This document shows positions 18,802 to 26,304 of a DNA stretch of 64,000 nucleotides, piece by piece (the first letter of the stretch is position 1; each line of letters starts with the position of its first letter). Made by a program: the position numbers and the translations under genes. A model generated the notes under the pieces. The model had not been told where the DNA came from, did not search any database, and was given only the letters and a program-made list of their open reading frames with translations. Source of the DNA: Micromonospora endolithica (GTDB lineage Bacteria; Actinomycetota; Actinomycetes; Mycobacteriales; Micromonosporaceae); contig NZ_RBAK01000019.1 in NCBI RefSeq assembly GCF_003626595.1, positions 30,935 through 94,934 of the forward strand. Reading direction: 5' to 3'.

Positions 18802-19800
18802 ATGAGCGATGCGGCGGACGACGCGGTCGGTAGGTTCAGCAGCATGTTGGGACGCCTGCGTGTCTCTGTCACCCACGCCTGCCAACTCCATTGCAAGTTC
18901 TGTCATCAGGAGGGGATCCAGTCGCACTGGCGTCCCATTCACATGAGCGTTGGGACCTTCGACCGGCTGGTCGACGCCTTCGTTGAGATTGGTGGCTACG
19001 AAATCGACGTGACCGGCGGAGATCCGCTGGTCCACCCGGAGATAGCCGGGATCCTGCGCGTCCTGGGCGGGCGCAGGCTGCGGAGAGCACTGTGCACCAA
19101 CGGCCTCCTTCTTGACCGGGTTGTCCCAGAGCTGGAGGCCGGTTGCGTGGACGAAGTCAAGATCAGCGTGCACGCGTCCGACGACTCCGTGGGCAAGGCG
19201 CTGCTGGGGCGCGCGTGGTCGAGCGCGCGGCTCGACGGCATGTTGCTCCTTCTCCAACAGATAGGGGTGCCGACGACGATGAACTTCTCGGTCACCTCCG
19301 AAAACTTCGGAGAGTTCGACGCCGTGCTCGAGAAGTCGTTCGAGATGGGTACCAACCTGCTGGTGATCGACCTTATCGGCACTCGTTGGGATCTCCAGCA
19401 GGAAGAACTGTGCGACACCTCGTCGGACCCGATCATCGAAAAGCTGTCGAGTCTGTCGACCCTGTCCAGTGTCACCAGGGATCGGACCGGTTGCCGAATA
19501 TCCGTGTTCAAAGGACCCGGTGGGCAGCGCTGGATGGTCAAAGATGTGCGCAACGGGCTGCTGTTCACCGGGATGTGCAACGGATGTGCCCTGAAGAAGC
19601 GCTGCGGTGAGGGCGTCTTCGTTCTGCGGGTCGACGCGGAGGGCGCATTCCGCCCCTGTTTGATTCGTCCAGACCTGGAAGTGGTCCATCCCATCGAGCA
19701 TATGGGTTCGACATCCCTCAGGAGTGCTCTTGAGGAGCGCATCGGGGTGATGATGGCTGAACCGTGTGCATTCGAGGCCGGGCAGAGCATCTATACGTGA
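18802..19800 (+). CDS. MoaA-like radical SAM enzyme
   Basis: A 332-residue radical SAM protein. The cluster motif C27-x3-C31-x2-C34 (THACQLHCKFC) follows LRVSVT, as in MoaA. DVTGGDPLVHPEI is the SAM-binding GGE-like strand, with GGD here. A second cysteine set near the C-terminus is C259-x2-C262-x5-C268-x17-C286, ending LRVDAEGAFRPCLIRP. MoaA has C-x2-C-x13-C followed by similar residues, so this protein may hold an altered auxiliary Fe-S cluster. It lacks the GG end of MoaA and no moa genes are nearby, so GTP cyclisation for molybdopterin is unlikely. GGAGG is 7 bases before ATG 18802; it is the last gene of the operon. Confidence 0.85.
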   Translation: MSDAADDAVGRFSSMLGRLRVSVTHACQLHCKFCHQEGIQSHWRPIHMSVGTFDRLVDAFVEIGGYEIDVTGGDPLVHPEIAGILRVLGGRRLRRALCTNGLLLDRVVPELEAGCVDEVKISVHASDDSVGKALLGRAWSSARLDGMLLLLQQIGVPTTMNFSVTSENFGEFDAVLEKSFEMGTNLLVIDLIGTRWDLQQEELCDTSSDPIIEKLSSLSTLSSVTRDRTGCRISVFKGPGGQRWMVKDVRNGLLFTGMCNGCALKKRCGEGVFVLRVDAEGAFRPCLIRPDLEVVHPIEHMGSTSLRSALEERIGVMMAEPCAFEAGQSIYT

Positions 19801-19898
19801 GGCGAGGCGAGCGAACCGTCGCGGCGCGAGGTGGCGGCGCTGGTCAGCGACTTCCACGGGGTGCGTCCACCCGAGGCCGCACGCCCTAGAGTGGGGCC

Positions 19899-20300
19899 GT
19901 GAGCAGGGCGGTGGAGGAGTCGAACCGGGCGATGCTGCGGGCCCGGGACGCGATGGACCGGGCGTACGCACAGCCGCTGGACGTCCCCGCCCTGGCCCGG
20001 ATCGCGCACGTCTCCGAGGCGCACTTCATCCGCACGTTCCGGGCGACCTTCGGGGAGACCCCGCACCGCTACCTCCAGCGCCGTCGGGTGGAGCGGGCTA
20101 TGTACCTGCTGGTGCAGACCGACCGGGACGTCACCGACGTCTGCTACGCGGTGGGCTTCGGCAGCCTCGGCACGTTCAGCCGCACGTTCAAGCAGATCGT
20201 CGGGGAGTCGCCGACGGAGTACCGGAGGCGCAGGGCTCCCTCCGTCGCCGTGCCGAGCTGCTTCACCAAAGCCTGGACCAGACCGAGCAGTTTCGGATAA
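19899..20300 (+). CDS. Short AraC-family regulator
   Basis: A 133-residue protein consisting almost only of the two-HTH AraC domain: LDVPALARIAHVSEAHFIRTFRATFGETPHRYLQRRRVERA, then DVTDVCYAVGFGSLGTFSRTFKQIVGESPTEYRRR. There is no ligand domain. TAGAGT lies 6 bases before GTG 19899, so it is probably leaderless. It precedes the VOC gene by 34 bases and may control it, although that gene has its own -10 box. Confidence 0.9.
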   Translation: MSRAVEESNRAMLRARDAMDRAYAQPLDVPALARIAHVSEAHFIRTFRATFGETPHRYLQRRRVERAMYLLVQTDRDVTDVCYAVGFGSLGTFSRTFKQIVGESPTEYRRRRAPSVAVPSCFTKAWTRPSSFG

Positions 20301-20334
20301 GCGCAGGTCAGGGTGGGGGTCTAGCGTTTCCGGC

Positions 20335-20754
20335 ATGACGATGAACGCGATTTCCCGCTCCCAGATCTACGTCCTCGACCAGGACCAGGCGCTCGACTTC
20401 TACGTCGGCAAGCTCGGCCTGGAGGTCAACACCGACCAGGACCTCGGCTTCATGCGCTGGCTGACGGTGAACCTGCCCGGCGACCCGGAGCGGGAGATCC
20501 TGCTGGAGAAGCCGGGTCCGCCGGCCCTCGACCCGGCCACCGCCGAGCAGGTCCGTGAGCTGCTCACCAAGGGCGCGCTGGGCGGCTACCTCTTCATGAC
20601 CACCGACGACGCGCACAAGACGTACGAGGACCTGGTCGGCAAGGGCGTGGAGATCACCGACGAGCCGATGGAGCGCCCGTACGGGATCGACTTCGGGATC
20701 CGGGACCCGTTCGGCAACAGGATCCGCATCGGTCAGATGTTCCCCCGCGGCTGA
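20335..20754 (+). CDS. VOC (glyoxalase/bleomycin-resistance fold) protein
   Basis: A 139-residue vicinal-oxygen-chelate protein with two beta-alpha-beta-beta-beta modules: SQIYVLDQDQALDFYVGKLGLEV at the start, YLFMTTDDAHKTYEDLVGKGVEI in the middle and GIDFGIRDPFGNRIRIGQ at the end. The substrate is unknown. TAGCGT sits 7 bases before ATG 20335 (leaderless). This arrangement of an AraC regulator before a VOC gene is frequent in actinobacteria. Confidence 0.9.
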   Translation: MTMNAISRSQIYVLDQDQALDFYVGKLGLEVNTDQDLGFMRWLTVNLPGDPEREILLEKPGPPALDPATAEQVRELLTKGALGGYLFMTTDDAHKTYEDLVGKGVEITDEPMERPYGIDFGIRDPFGNRIRIGQMFPRG

Positions 20755-20779
20755 TCCCCGGGCGGATACCCTCTGCGTC

Positions 20780-21379
20780 GTGCCGACCCGACTGCTGCTC
20801 CTGGCCCGCCACGGCGAGCAGGAGCAGGACGGGGCGGGGCTCTCCGAGCGGGGCCGGCGGCAGGCGGTGCTGCTCGGCGAGCGGCTGTCCCGGGTGCCGC
20901 TGGCGGCCGTCCACCACGGTCCGCTGCCCCGGGCCGCCGAGACCGCCGCGCTGGTCGCCCGCTCACTGCCCGGGGTGCCGGTGCACGCCACCGACCTGGC
21001 CGGCGACCACCTGCCGCACCGTACGGATCCGGCCGGCCTGCCGTCCGCGTACGCCCGGTTCCTGGATGGTCTCACCGAGGCCGAGCGGGTCGACGGGCCG
21101 CGCGTGACGGCGGCGGCGGCGCGGCACTTCGGTCGTCCGCCCGACGCCGGGGACGTCACCGAGCTGGTGGTGACGCACGCGTTCCTCGTCGGGTGGCTGG
21201 TTCGCGACGCCCTGGACGCGCCGGAGCCACGGTGGCTGGGGCTCAACCCGCTGAACTGCGGGCTGACCGTGATCCGCTACACCGACGGCCTGCCGCCCCG
21301 GCTGGTCGCCTTCAACGACGCGGCCCACCTGCCGGCGGAGTTGCGGGGAACCGGCCTGCCACCCGAGTACCAAGTGTGA
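20780..21379 (+). CDS. Histidine phosphatase superfamily protein
   Basis: A 199-residue protein of the phosphoglycerate-mutase-like fold. The phosphohistidine motif is LLLARHGEQE near the start. The second His motif is VVTHAFLVGWLV, with GPLPRAAETAALV holding the usual Arg. Substrate not predictable. TACCCT lies 7 bases before GTG 20780 and no ribosome site is visible. Ends before a strong terminator shared with the convergent DJ-1/PfpI gene. Confidence 0.88.
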   Translation: MPTRLLLLARHGEQEQDGAGLSERGRRQAVLLGERLSRVPLAAVHHGPLPRAAETAALVARSLPGVPVHATDLAGDHLPHRTDPAGLPSAYARFLDGLTEAERVDGPRVTAAAARHFGRPPDAGDVTELVVTHAFLVGWLVRDALDAPEPRWLGLNPLNCGLTVIRYTDGLPPRLVAFNDAAHLPAELRGTGLPPEYQV

Positions 21380-21436
21380 GCGGTGGCCGGCACCCGACGA
21401 CCGCGCGTAGCCGGCACGTGATCGCGCCCGAACACG

Positions 21437-21475
21437 GAAGTAGTGGCCTCGCTGGGCGGGCGAGGCCACTACTTC
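21437..21475. terminator. Bidirectional terminator, perfect 15-bp stem
   Basis: GAAGTAGTGGCCTCG (21437-21451) pairs perfectly with CGAGGCCACTACTTC (21461-21475) around a 9-base loop. It lies between the convergent phosphatase and DJ-1/PfpI genes. Confidence 0.85.
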
Positions 21476-21505
21476 GTGGATCGAGCACGATCATGAAGCG
21501 TGCGG

Positions 21506-22168
21506 TCAGGCGGCGCGGACCGCCTGCACCACGGCGTCGGCCAGGGCGCGGGCGGACTGGGGATTCTGGCCGGTGACCAGGCGACCGTCGGTGACCACGT
21601 GCTCGGTGAAGTCGGGGGCCGGTACGTGGACGGCGCCGGCCTCGGTGAGCTTGTCGGCGAGCAGGAACGGCACCTCGTCGGCGAGGCCGACGGCGCGCTC
21701 CTCGTCGTTGGTGAAGCCGGCCACCCGCTTGCCGGCGACCAGGTGGGAGCCGTCGGAGAGCTTCAGGTTCACCAGGGCCGACGGGCCGTGGCAGACGGCG
21801 GCCACCACGCCGCCGCGCTCGTAGATCGAGGCGGCGATGCGGGCGAGGTCCGGATTGTCGGGGAAGTCCCACATGGTGCCGTGGCCGCCCGCGAAGACGA
21901 TCACGTCGTACCGGGAGGGGTCGACCTCGGCGGCCCGGGGCGTGTGCTGCACGCCGGCGGTGGCCAGGAAGTCGTTCTGGGTCTTGTCGTTCTCGTCCCG
22001 GCCGTCCAGCGGGGGCTCGCCGCCGGCTACCGACGCCAGGTCGACGTCCCATCCGGCGGCGCGGAACACCTCCCACGGCTCCGCGGCCTCGCCCACGTAG
22101 AAGCCGGTCTCCTTGCCCGTGTTGCCGAGCTGGCGGTGGCTGGTCAGCGCGATGAGGGCACGTGTCAT
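21506..22168 (-). CDS. DJ-1/PfpI family protein (Hsp31-like)
   Basis: A 220-residue class I glutamine-amidotransferase-like protein. The nucleophile elbow VAAVCHGPSAL carries the Cys near residue 126, and DVIVFAGGHGTMWDFPDNP and the N-terminal GKETGFYVGEAAEPWEVF segment match Hsp31/YhbO-like proteins with glyoxalase III or deglycase-type activity. It is probably a cytosolic stress protein. Two starts are possible: ATG 22168, with CAGCAT 7 bases upstream and GGAG close by, or ATG 22177 three codons earlier. Confidence 0.88.
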   Translation of the reverse strand: MTRALIALTSHRQLGNTGKETGFYVGEAAEPWEVFRAAGWDVDLASVAGGEPPLDGRDENDKTQNDFLATAGVQHTPRAAEVDPSRYDVIVFAGGHGTMWDFPDNPDLARIAASIYERGGVVAAVCHGPSALVNLKLSDGSHLVAGKRVAGFTNDEERAVGLADEVPFLLADKLTEAGAVHVPAPDFTEHVVTDGRLVTGQNPQSARALADAVVQAVRAA

Positions 22169-22408
22169 GGGCTCCATGCTGGCTCGCGCGGCGGCGGCCG
22201 GCCAATAGGCGAATCACACAGCCGCGACAGGTTTACCCCGGGCACCCGCCGCCGCCCCTTCCGGCCAGCGCCGTTATGGTCGCCGCACGGGCGACGTGGA
22301 TCGTGGCCGCAATCGCGGCGTGGACCGTCGCCGGACCGGCGGCGTGGACGGCCGCCGCACCCGGCCGCACCGATCGCTGCCGGGCGGCCGGGTGGAGGGG
22401 GAGTGGCG

Positions 22409-23176
22409 GTGGCGGACGCGGACCTGCTCGTCGAGGTGACCGGTGCGGTCGCCACGGTGGTGATCCACAACCCGGCGCGGCGCAACGCGATGACCACGGC
22501 GATGTGGCGGCGTCTGCCGCGACTGCTGGACGACCTGGAGGCCGACCCGGCGGTCCGGGTGCTGGTGCTGACCGGGGCGGACGGCACGTTCTGCGCGGGC
22601 GCCGACCTGGGTGACCTGGACGAGCTGCTGGACGCCGGTGACGGCAGCATCGCGGTCGCCGCCGAGGAGCGGCTGGCCGGGTTCGCCAAGCCGACCGTCG
22701 CCGCCGTCCAGGGTGCCTGCGTGGGAGGCGGCTGCCAGTTGGCGGTCGCCTGTGACCTCCGGATCGCCGCCGAGGACGCCCGGTTCGGCGTACCCCCGGC
22801 GCGGTTGGGTCTGGTCTACCCGGCGCCGACCACCCGCCGGCTGGCCCGGCTGGTCGGCCCGGCGGCGGCCAAGCACCTGCTGTTCACCGCGGAGCTGGTC
22901 GACGCCGGGCGGGCGCTGCGGGTCGGCCTGGTCGACGAGGTCCTGTCCGGCGACGCGCTCGCCGGCCGGGTGGACGAGCTGACCGCCGCGATCACCGCCC
23001 GCTCGCAGCTCACCGTCGCGGCGGCGAAGGAGATCGTGGACGGTCGCGCCGACGCCGACCGGGTCGCCTGGTGGCACGGCCAGGTGCGGGCCAGCGGCGA
23101 GGCCCGCGAGGGGGTCGCGGCCTTCCACGAGCGCCGGCCGCCGCGCTTCGGCTGGGTGCCGCCGGCCGGTCGCTGA
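22409..23176 (+). CDS. Enoyl-CoA hydratase/isomerase family protein
   Basis: A 255-residue crotonase-fold enzyme: VVIHNPARRNAMTTAMW, the oxyanion strand GTFCAGADL, KPTVAAVQGACVGGGCQLAVACDLRIA and the GVPPARLGLVYP loop. The active-site Glu positions typical of hydratases are not obvious (GLVYP where hydratases often have Glu), so another crotonase reaction is possible. GGAGG lies 8 bases before GTG 22409; GTG 22403 is too close to it. Upstream bases 22280-22390 are a GC-rich imperfect repeat without a gene. Confidence 0.88.
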   Translation: MADADLLVEVTGAVATVVIHNPARRNAMTTAMWRRLPRLLDDLEADPAVRVLVLTGADGTFCAGADLGDLDELLDAGDGSIAVAAEERLAGFAKPTVAAVQGACVGGGCQLAVACDLRIAAEDARFGVPPARLGLVYPAPTTRRLARLVGPAAAKHLLFTAELVDAGRALRVGLVDEVLSGDALAGRVDELTAAITARSQLTVAAAKEIVDGRADADRVAWWHGQVRASGEAREGVAAFHERRPPRFGWVPPAGR

Positions 23177-23242
23177 CCGCGTTTACCCGACCCCCGTCGA
23201 CGGGTACGACGGCAGCCGTCGACCACGGCGAACGGGGGCTCC

Positions 23243-23824
23243 ATGATGGACGGTGCGACGACGGAACGGGATGGAGTCCGGCGGGGGCGCCGGAGATTCC
23301 TGCTGGCGGCGATGGCGGTGATCGCCGTCGGCCTGTTGGGCGGGTTCGTGGCGGGCCTGCTGAACCTCTTCGACACCGACTCCTCGCTGTTCGAGGGAGA
23401 CCCGCCCGGTTGGGCCCGGATCGTCGGCCTGGTGCTGCTCGCGGTCGGTCTCGTGGTGGTGTTCGGCGGCTTCGTCTGGCTGCTGCGCAGCGGCCGGTAC
23501 AAGCGCAACGCCCAGAGCCCGCTCTGGGCGTTGAGTTGGTCTCGCCGATGGAGTCTGGGTCGGCAGGTCAAGGGGAAGGCTCCGGTGCGGGACGAGGACC
23601 GTCCCCTGCTGCGTGAGGTCGCCGAGCAGATGGCCGGCCAACGGGCGCACTTCGTTCCGTTCGCCGGGCTGATCGTGACCCAGTTCGGGCAGGCGTTCCT
23701 CCAGTGGGCCCCCTTCTGGTCGGTCATGGCGGCGGTCCTCGGGATCGTCGGTGTGCTGGGCCTGGTGGCGACCCGACGGGACGAGCGGCTGGCTCGTGAG
23801 TTCCTCCGCCGGCATCCGGCCTGA
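23243..23824 (+). CDS. Small three-to-four-TM membrane protein
   Basis: A 193-residue membrane protein I do not recognise. Hydrophobic segments lie at about 20-41 (FLLAAMAVIAVGLLGGFVAGLL), 57-80 (IVGLVLLAVGLVVVFGGFVWLL), 137-150 (FVPFAGLIVTQFG) and 158-177. The loop between the second and third is basic then acidic (KGKAPVRDEDRPLLREVAEQM). It starts ATG 23243 or 23246 behind GGGGG. It stands alone, and nothing around it indicates a role. Confidence 0.7.
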   Translation: MMDGATTERDGVRRGRRRFLLAAMAVIAVGLLGGFVAGLLNLFDTDSSLFEGDPPGWARIVGLVLLAVGLVVVFGGFVWLLRSGRYKRNAQSPLWALSWSRRWSLGRQVKGKAPVRDEDRPLLREVAEQMAGQRAHFVPFAGLIVTQFGQAFLQWAPFWSVMAAVLGIVGVLGLVATRRDERLAREFLRRHPA

Positions 23825-23864
23825 CCCACCCTCCACCCCTTCCGCCAGTTAGCCTTCACGCATC

Positions 23865-23890
23865 GGCATGTAGTACATTTGCTACATGCC
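23865..23890 (+). promoter_or_regulatory. Operator dyad over the start codon of the XRE gene
   Basis: A perfect 9-bp inverted repeat, GGCATGTAG (23865-23873) and CTACATGCC (23882-23890), with an 8-base spacer. The right arm includes the ATG at 23886. TACATT (23874-23879) in the spacer is placed as a -10 box 6 bases before the ATG. Binding of the encoded repressor would block transcription and initiation together. Confidence 0.75.
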
Positions 23891-24164
23891 GAGGTTGACG
23901 GACAACAAAGGCGAGCCCGAGCTGTACACCCGGATCGGACTGCTCCGGGCCGAACGCGGGATGAGCCGCAAGGAGCTCGCGGACGCCGTCGGTGTGCACT
24001 ACCAGACCATCGGCTACCTGGAACGCGGCGAATACCGCCCCAGCGTGGTGCTGGCGATGCGGATCGCGGCGGTCTTCGGGCTCCCGGTGGAAGCGGTGTT
24101 CTCGCTGGAACCGTTCCGACCCCTGTCGGAGCAGGTCTACGGCGAACGGAAGGAGATGGCATGA
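23886..24164 (+). CDS. Small XRE-family repressor
   Basis: A 92-residue HTH_3 protein: LYTRIGLLRAERGMSRKELADAVGVHYQTIGYLERGEYRPS with the recognition helix at about 35-50. It resembles the YozG/Xre-like small repressors paired with membrane proteins. There is no Shine-Dalgarno sequence; the start codon lies inside its likely operator, which implies a leaderless, autoregulated mRNA. The stop overlaps the next start (ATGA), coupling it to the membrane protein. Confidence 0.9.
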   Translation: MPRLTDNKGEPELYTRIGLLRAERGMSRKELADAVGVHYQTIGYLERGEYRPSVVLAMRIAAVFGLPVEAVFSLEPFRPLSEQVYGERKEMA

Positions 24165-24643
24165 CCGGCACGACATACCAGGAGCGACGGGCTGCGCGAC
24201 TGGACGACCCGCGCTTCGAGAAGTTCCGCAACCCGGTGGCCCGCCGCCGGCTGGCCGCCGGGCTGATCGCCCTGCTGGTGGTGGAGGCCGGCCTGTTCCT
24301 GCTGATGGACGTCTCGCCGGTCGGAGCGGCCGTCGGCATGGCGGTCGTCGTCGTGGCCTTCGTGCTGCTCCTCGGGGCGCTCAAGGCGTCCACCCGGGGC
24401 GTCGAGGAACTGACCGGTGAGGTCCTCGACGAGCGGCAGGCGCAGGTACGCGGCGAGGTGTACGCGACCGCGTACAAGGTCGGGTCCGGCCTGCTCGTCC
24501 TCGGCCTGGCGGTGGTGCTGCTCTGGACGCAGATCGACCTTCCCGCGCCGGGGGCCGGGCTGGTCGCGGGGGCCCTGGTGCTCCCCTTCCACGTGGCGAT
24601 CGTGCTGCCGACCCTGGTGGCGGCGCTACGCGCGGACGTCTGA
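24161..24643 (+). CDS. DUF2178-like membrane protein coupled to the XRE repressor
   Basis: A 160-residue protein with four hydrophobic segments (about 32-50, 54-72, 108-123 and 132-152). The central loop LDERQAQVRGEVYATAYKV carries the DER-x-A pattern of DUF2178-type proteins, which are found next to small XRE repressors in many bacteria. The function of the pair is not known. The ATGA overlap means both are made from one mRNA under the operator at 23865-23890. Confidence 0.75.
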   Translation: MTGTTYQERRAARLDDPRFEKFRNPVARRRLAAGLIALLVVEAGLFLLMDVSPVGAAVGMAVVVVAFVLLLGALKASTRGVEELTGEVLDERQAQVRGEVYATAYKVGSGLLVLGLAVVLLWTQIDLPAPGAGLVAGALVLPFHVAIVLPTLVAALRADV

Positions 24644-24708
24644 GCCGGATCGACCCCGGTCGACGGGTCCGTCGTGCCGACCGCCGTCCGCTCTGGCAGG
24701 CTGGGACG

Positions 24709-26235
24709 GTGCAGAGCCAACAGACGCTCGGCGGTCGGTACGTGCTCGGGGAGGTCCTCGGGCGCGGCGGCATGTCGGTTGTCCACCGTGGACACGACGA
24801 GGTGCTCGGCCGGGACGTGGCGGTCAAGTTGCTGGCCGGCACCGACGCCGCCGACCGGGGTCGGATCCGGGCCGAGGCGCGGGCGGCGGCCCGCCTGTCG
24901 CACCCCAACGTCACCAACGTTTACGACTACGGCGAGTCCGCGTCGCCCACCGGCGCGGTGCCGTACGTCGTGATGGAACTACTGTCCGGCCAGACGCTCG
25001 CCCGGCGGCTCGCCGCCGGGCCGCTGCCGCCCCACGCCGGGTTACGGGCCTGCGCCGAGGTGGCCGGTGCGCTGGCCGCCGCCCACGCGCAGGGGCTGGT
25101 GCACCGCGACATCAAGCCGTCGAACGTGATGTTGACCCCGACCGGGGCGAAGGTGCTCGACTTCGGCATCGCCGCCGCCGTCGGCGCACCGGAGATCGAC
25201 CCGGACGGCAGGTTGATGGGGACACCCGCCTACCTCGCTCCGGAACGCCTCACCGCCGGCGAGGTCGTGCCCGCCTCCGACGTGTACGCCCTCGGGCTCC
25301 TCCTGCACCGGGTGCTCACCGCCCGGCTGCCCTGGCACTCCGAGACCACCACGCAGATGCTCAAGGCCCATGTCTACGTCGAGCCGGCGGACCTGCCCCA
25401 CGTCGACGGACTGCCGGAGGCGGTCCGGGACCTGTGCCGGCGGTGCCTGGCGAAGGACCCGGCGGACCGGCCGTCGGCGACCGAGGCGGAGCGCGTCCTG
25501 GTCGACGCGGCCGGGCTGACCGGGGCCACGGGACCGGCCGGGCACGTGGGACCGGCCGGCGCGGGCGGGCCGGATCCGGCGGTGCCGCCGGAGCGGCCCC
25601 GATCCCGTCGCCGGGCGCTGGTGGTGGCCGGCGTCGCGGCGGCCGTCCTGGCGGTCACCGCCGCGCTGACCGACCCGCTGGGTGACGGCCGCACCGGGGA
25701 TCGGACGGCCGGCCCGTCCCCGACCGGGTCCGACCCGGCGGCACCGACCGGCACCGGTGGTCCCGGACCGGCCGGCGGCGGCGAACCCGGGCCGGCCGCC
25801 ACCGGCGGTCCCGGACCGACGGGCATCGGCGCGGGAACCGTCGGGCCCGGTCCCGCGCCGTCCGGCGTACCGGTGCCGGCGCCGTCGGGGGCGGGACCGA
25901 CCACGTCGCCACGGAGCGGTGCCGGACCCTCCGGCGGGGCGGGCCCCGCACCGACCCGGGCCGCCTCCCCGACGCCCGCCGCACCGCGATCCCCCGACCC
26001 GACCGCCGGCAGCCCGATCACCGCCCTCGGCGGCGTGGTCACCGTTCTCTGCGTCGGGAAACTCGCCACCGTCGTCAGCCTGGTCCCAAGACCGGGCTAC
26101 GAGGTGAAGGACTACGACCCGGGCCCGGCCGACGAGGTGCAGGTGGTCCTGCTCTCGGCGGACAACGAGAGCGAGATCAAGGTGAAGTGCGAGCGCGGCC
26201 GGCCGGTGCCGAAGATCAAGGAGAGCCGCCAGTAG
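24709..26235 (+). CDS. Ser/Thr protein kinase with extracellular C-terminal domain (first of pair)
   Basis: A 508-residue PknB-type kinase. The kinase domain spans about 10-270: glycine loop LGRGGMSVVHRG, VAVKLL lysine, HRDIKPSN near 131, DFG near 151, and APE as LAPERL. A Gly/Ala linker leads to a TM helix near 303-322 (ALVVAGVAAAVLAVTAAL). A Pro/Gly/Ser-rich stalk of about 110 residues follows, then a final 70-residue domain with GGVVTVLCVGKLATVVSL and PVPKIKE. The two cysteines in this domain may form a disulphide outside the cell. CAGGCT lies 6 bases before GTG 24709 (leaderless). A paralogue follows directly. Confidence 0.92.
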   Translation: MQSQQTLGGRYVLGEVLGRGGMSVVHRGHDEVLGRDVAVKLLAGTDAADRGRIRAEARAAARLSHPNVTNVYDYGESASPTGAVPYVVMELLSGQTLARRLAAGPLPPHAGLRACAEVAGALAAAHAQGLVHRDIKPSNVMLTPTGAKVLDFGIAAAVGAPEIDPDGRLMGTPAYLAPERLTAGEVVPASDVYALGLLLHRVLTARLPWHSETTTQMLKAHVYVEPADLPHVDGLPEAVRDLCRRCLAKDPADRPSATEAERVLVDAAGLTGATGPAGHVGPAGAGGPDPAVPPERPRSRRRALVVAGVAAAVLAVTAALTDPLGDGRTGDRTAGPSPTGSDPAAPTGTGGPGPAGGGEPGPAATGGPGPTGIGAGTVGPGPAPSGVPVPAPSGAGPTTSPRSGAGPSGGAGPAPTRAASPTPAAPRSPDPTAGSPITALGGVVTVLCVGKLATVVSLVPRPGYEVKDYDPGPADEVQVVLLSADNESEIKVKCERGRPVPKIKESRQ

Positions 26236-26304
26236 ACCCGCTCGATCGGCGAAATCCGATGCCCGGGTGGTGCCGGGCCGGTGCGGTACGGCAGGCTGTC
26301 CGCT

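Noticed and set aside
18802..19800. Radical SAM gene as moaA for molybdopterin
   Set aside because: The C-terminal cysteine spacing differs, the terminal GG is missing, and no other moa gene lies nearby.
15790..20300. Direct repeat of the tRNA-Thr 3' end as an attachment site
   Set aside because: I looked for a second TTCGATCCCGGC-like copy after the island and found none, and no integrase gene is present.
22200..22400. Small plus-strand protein rich in Ala/Trp before the enoyl-CoA hydratase gene
   Set aside because: It arises from a GC-rich imperfect repeat, has no ribosome site, and overlaps the upstream region of the real gene.
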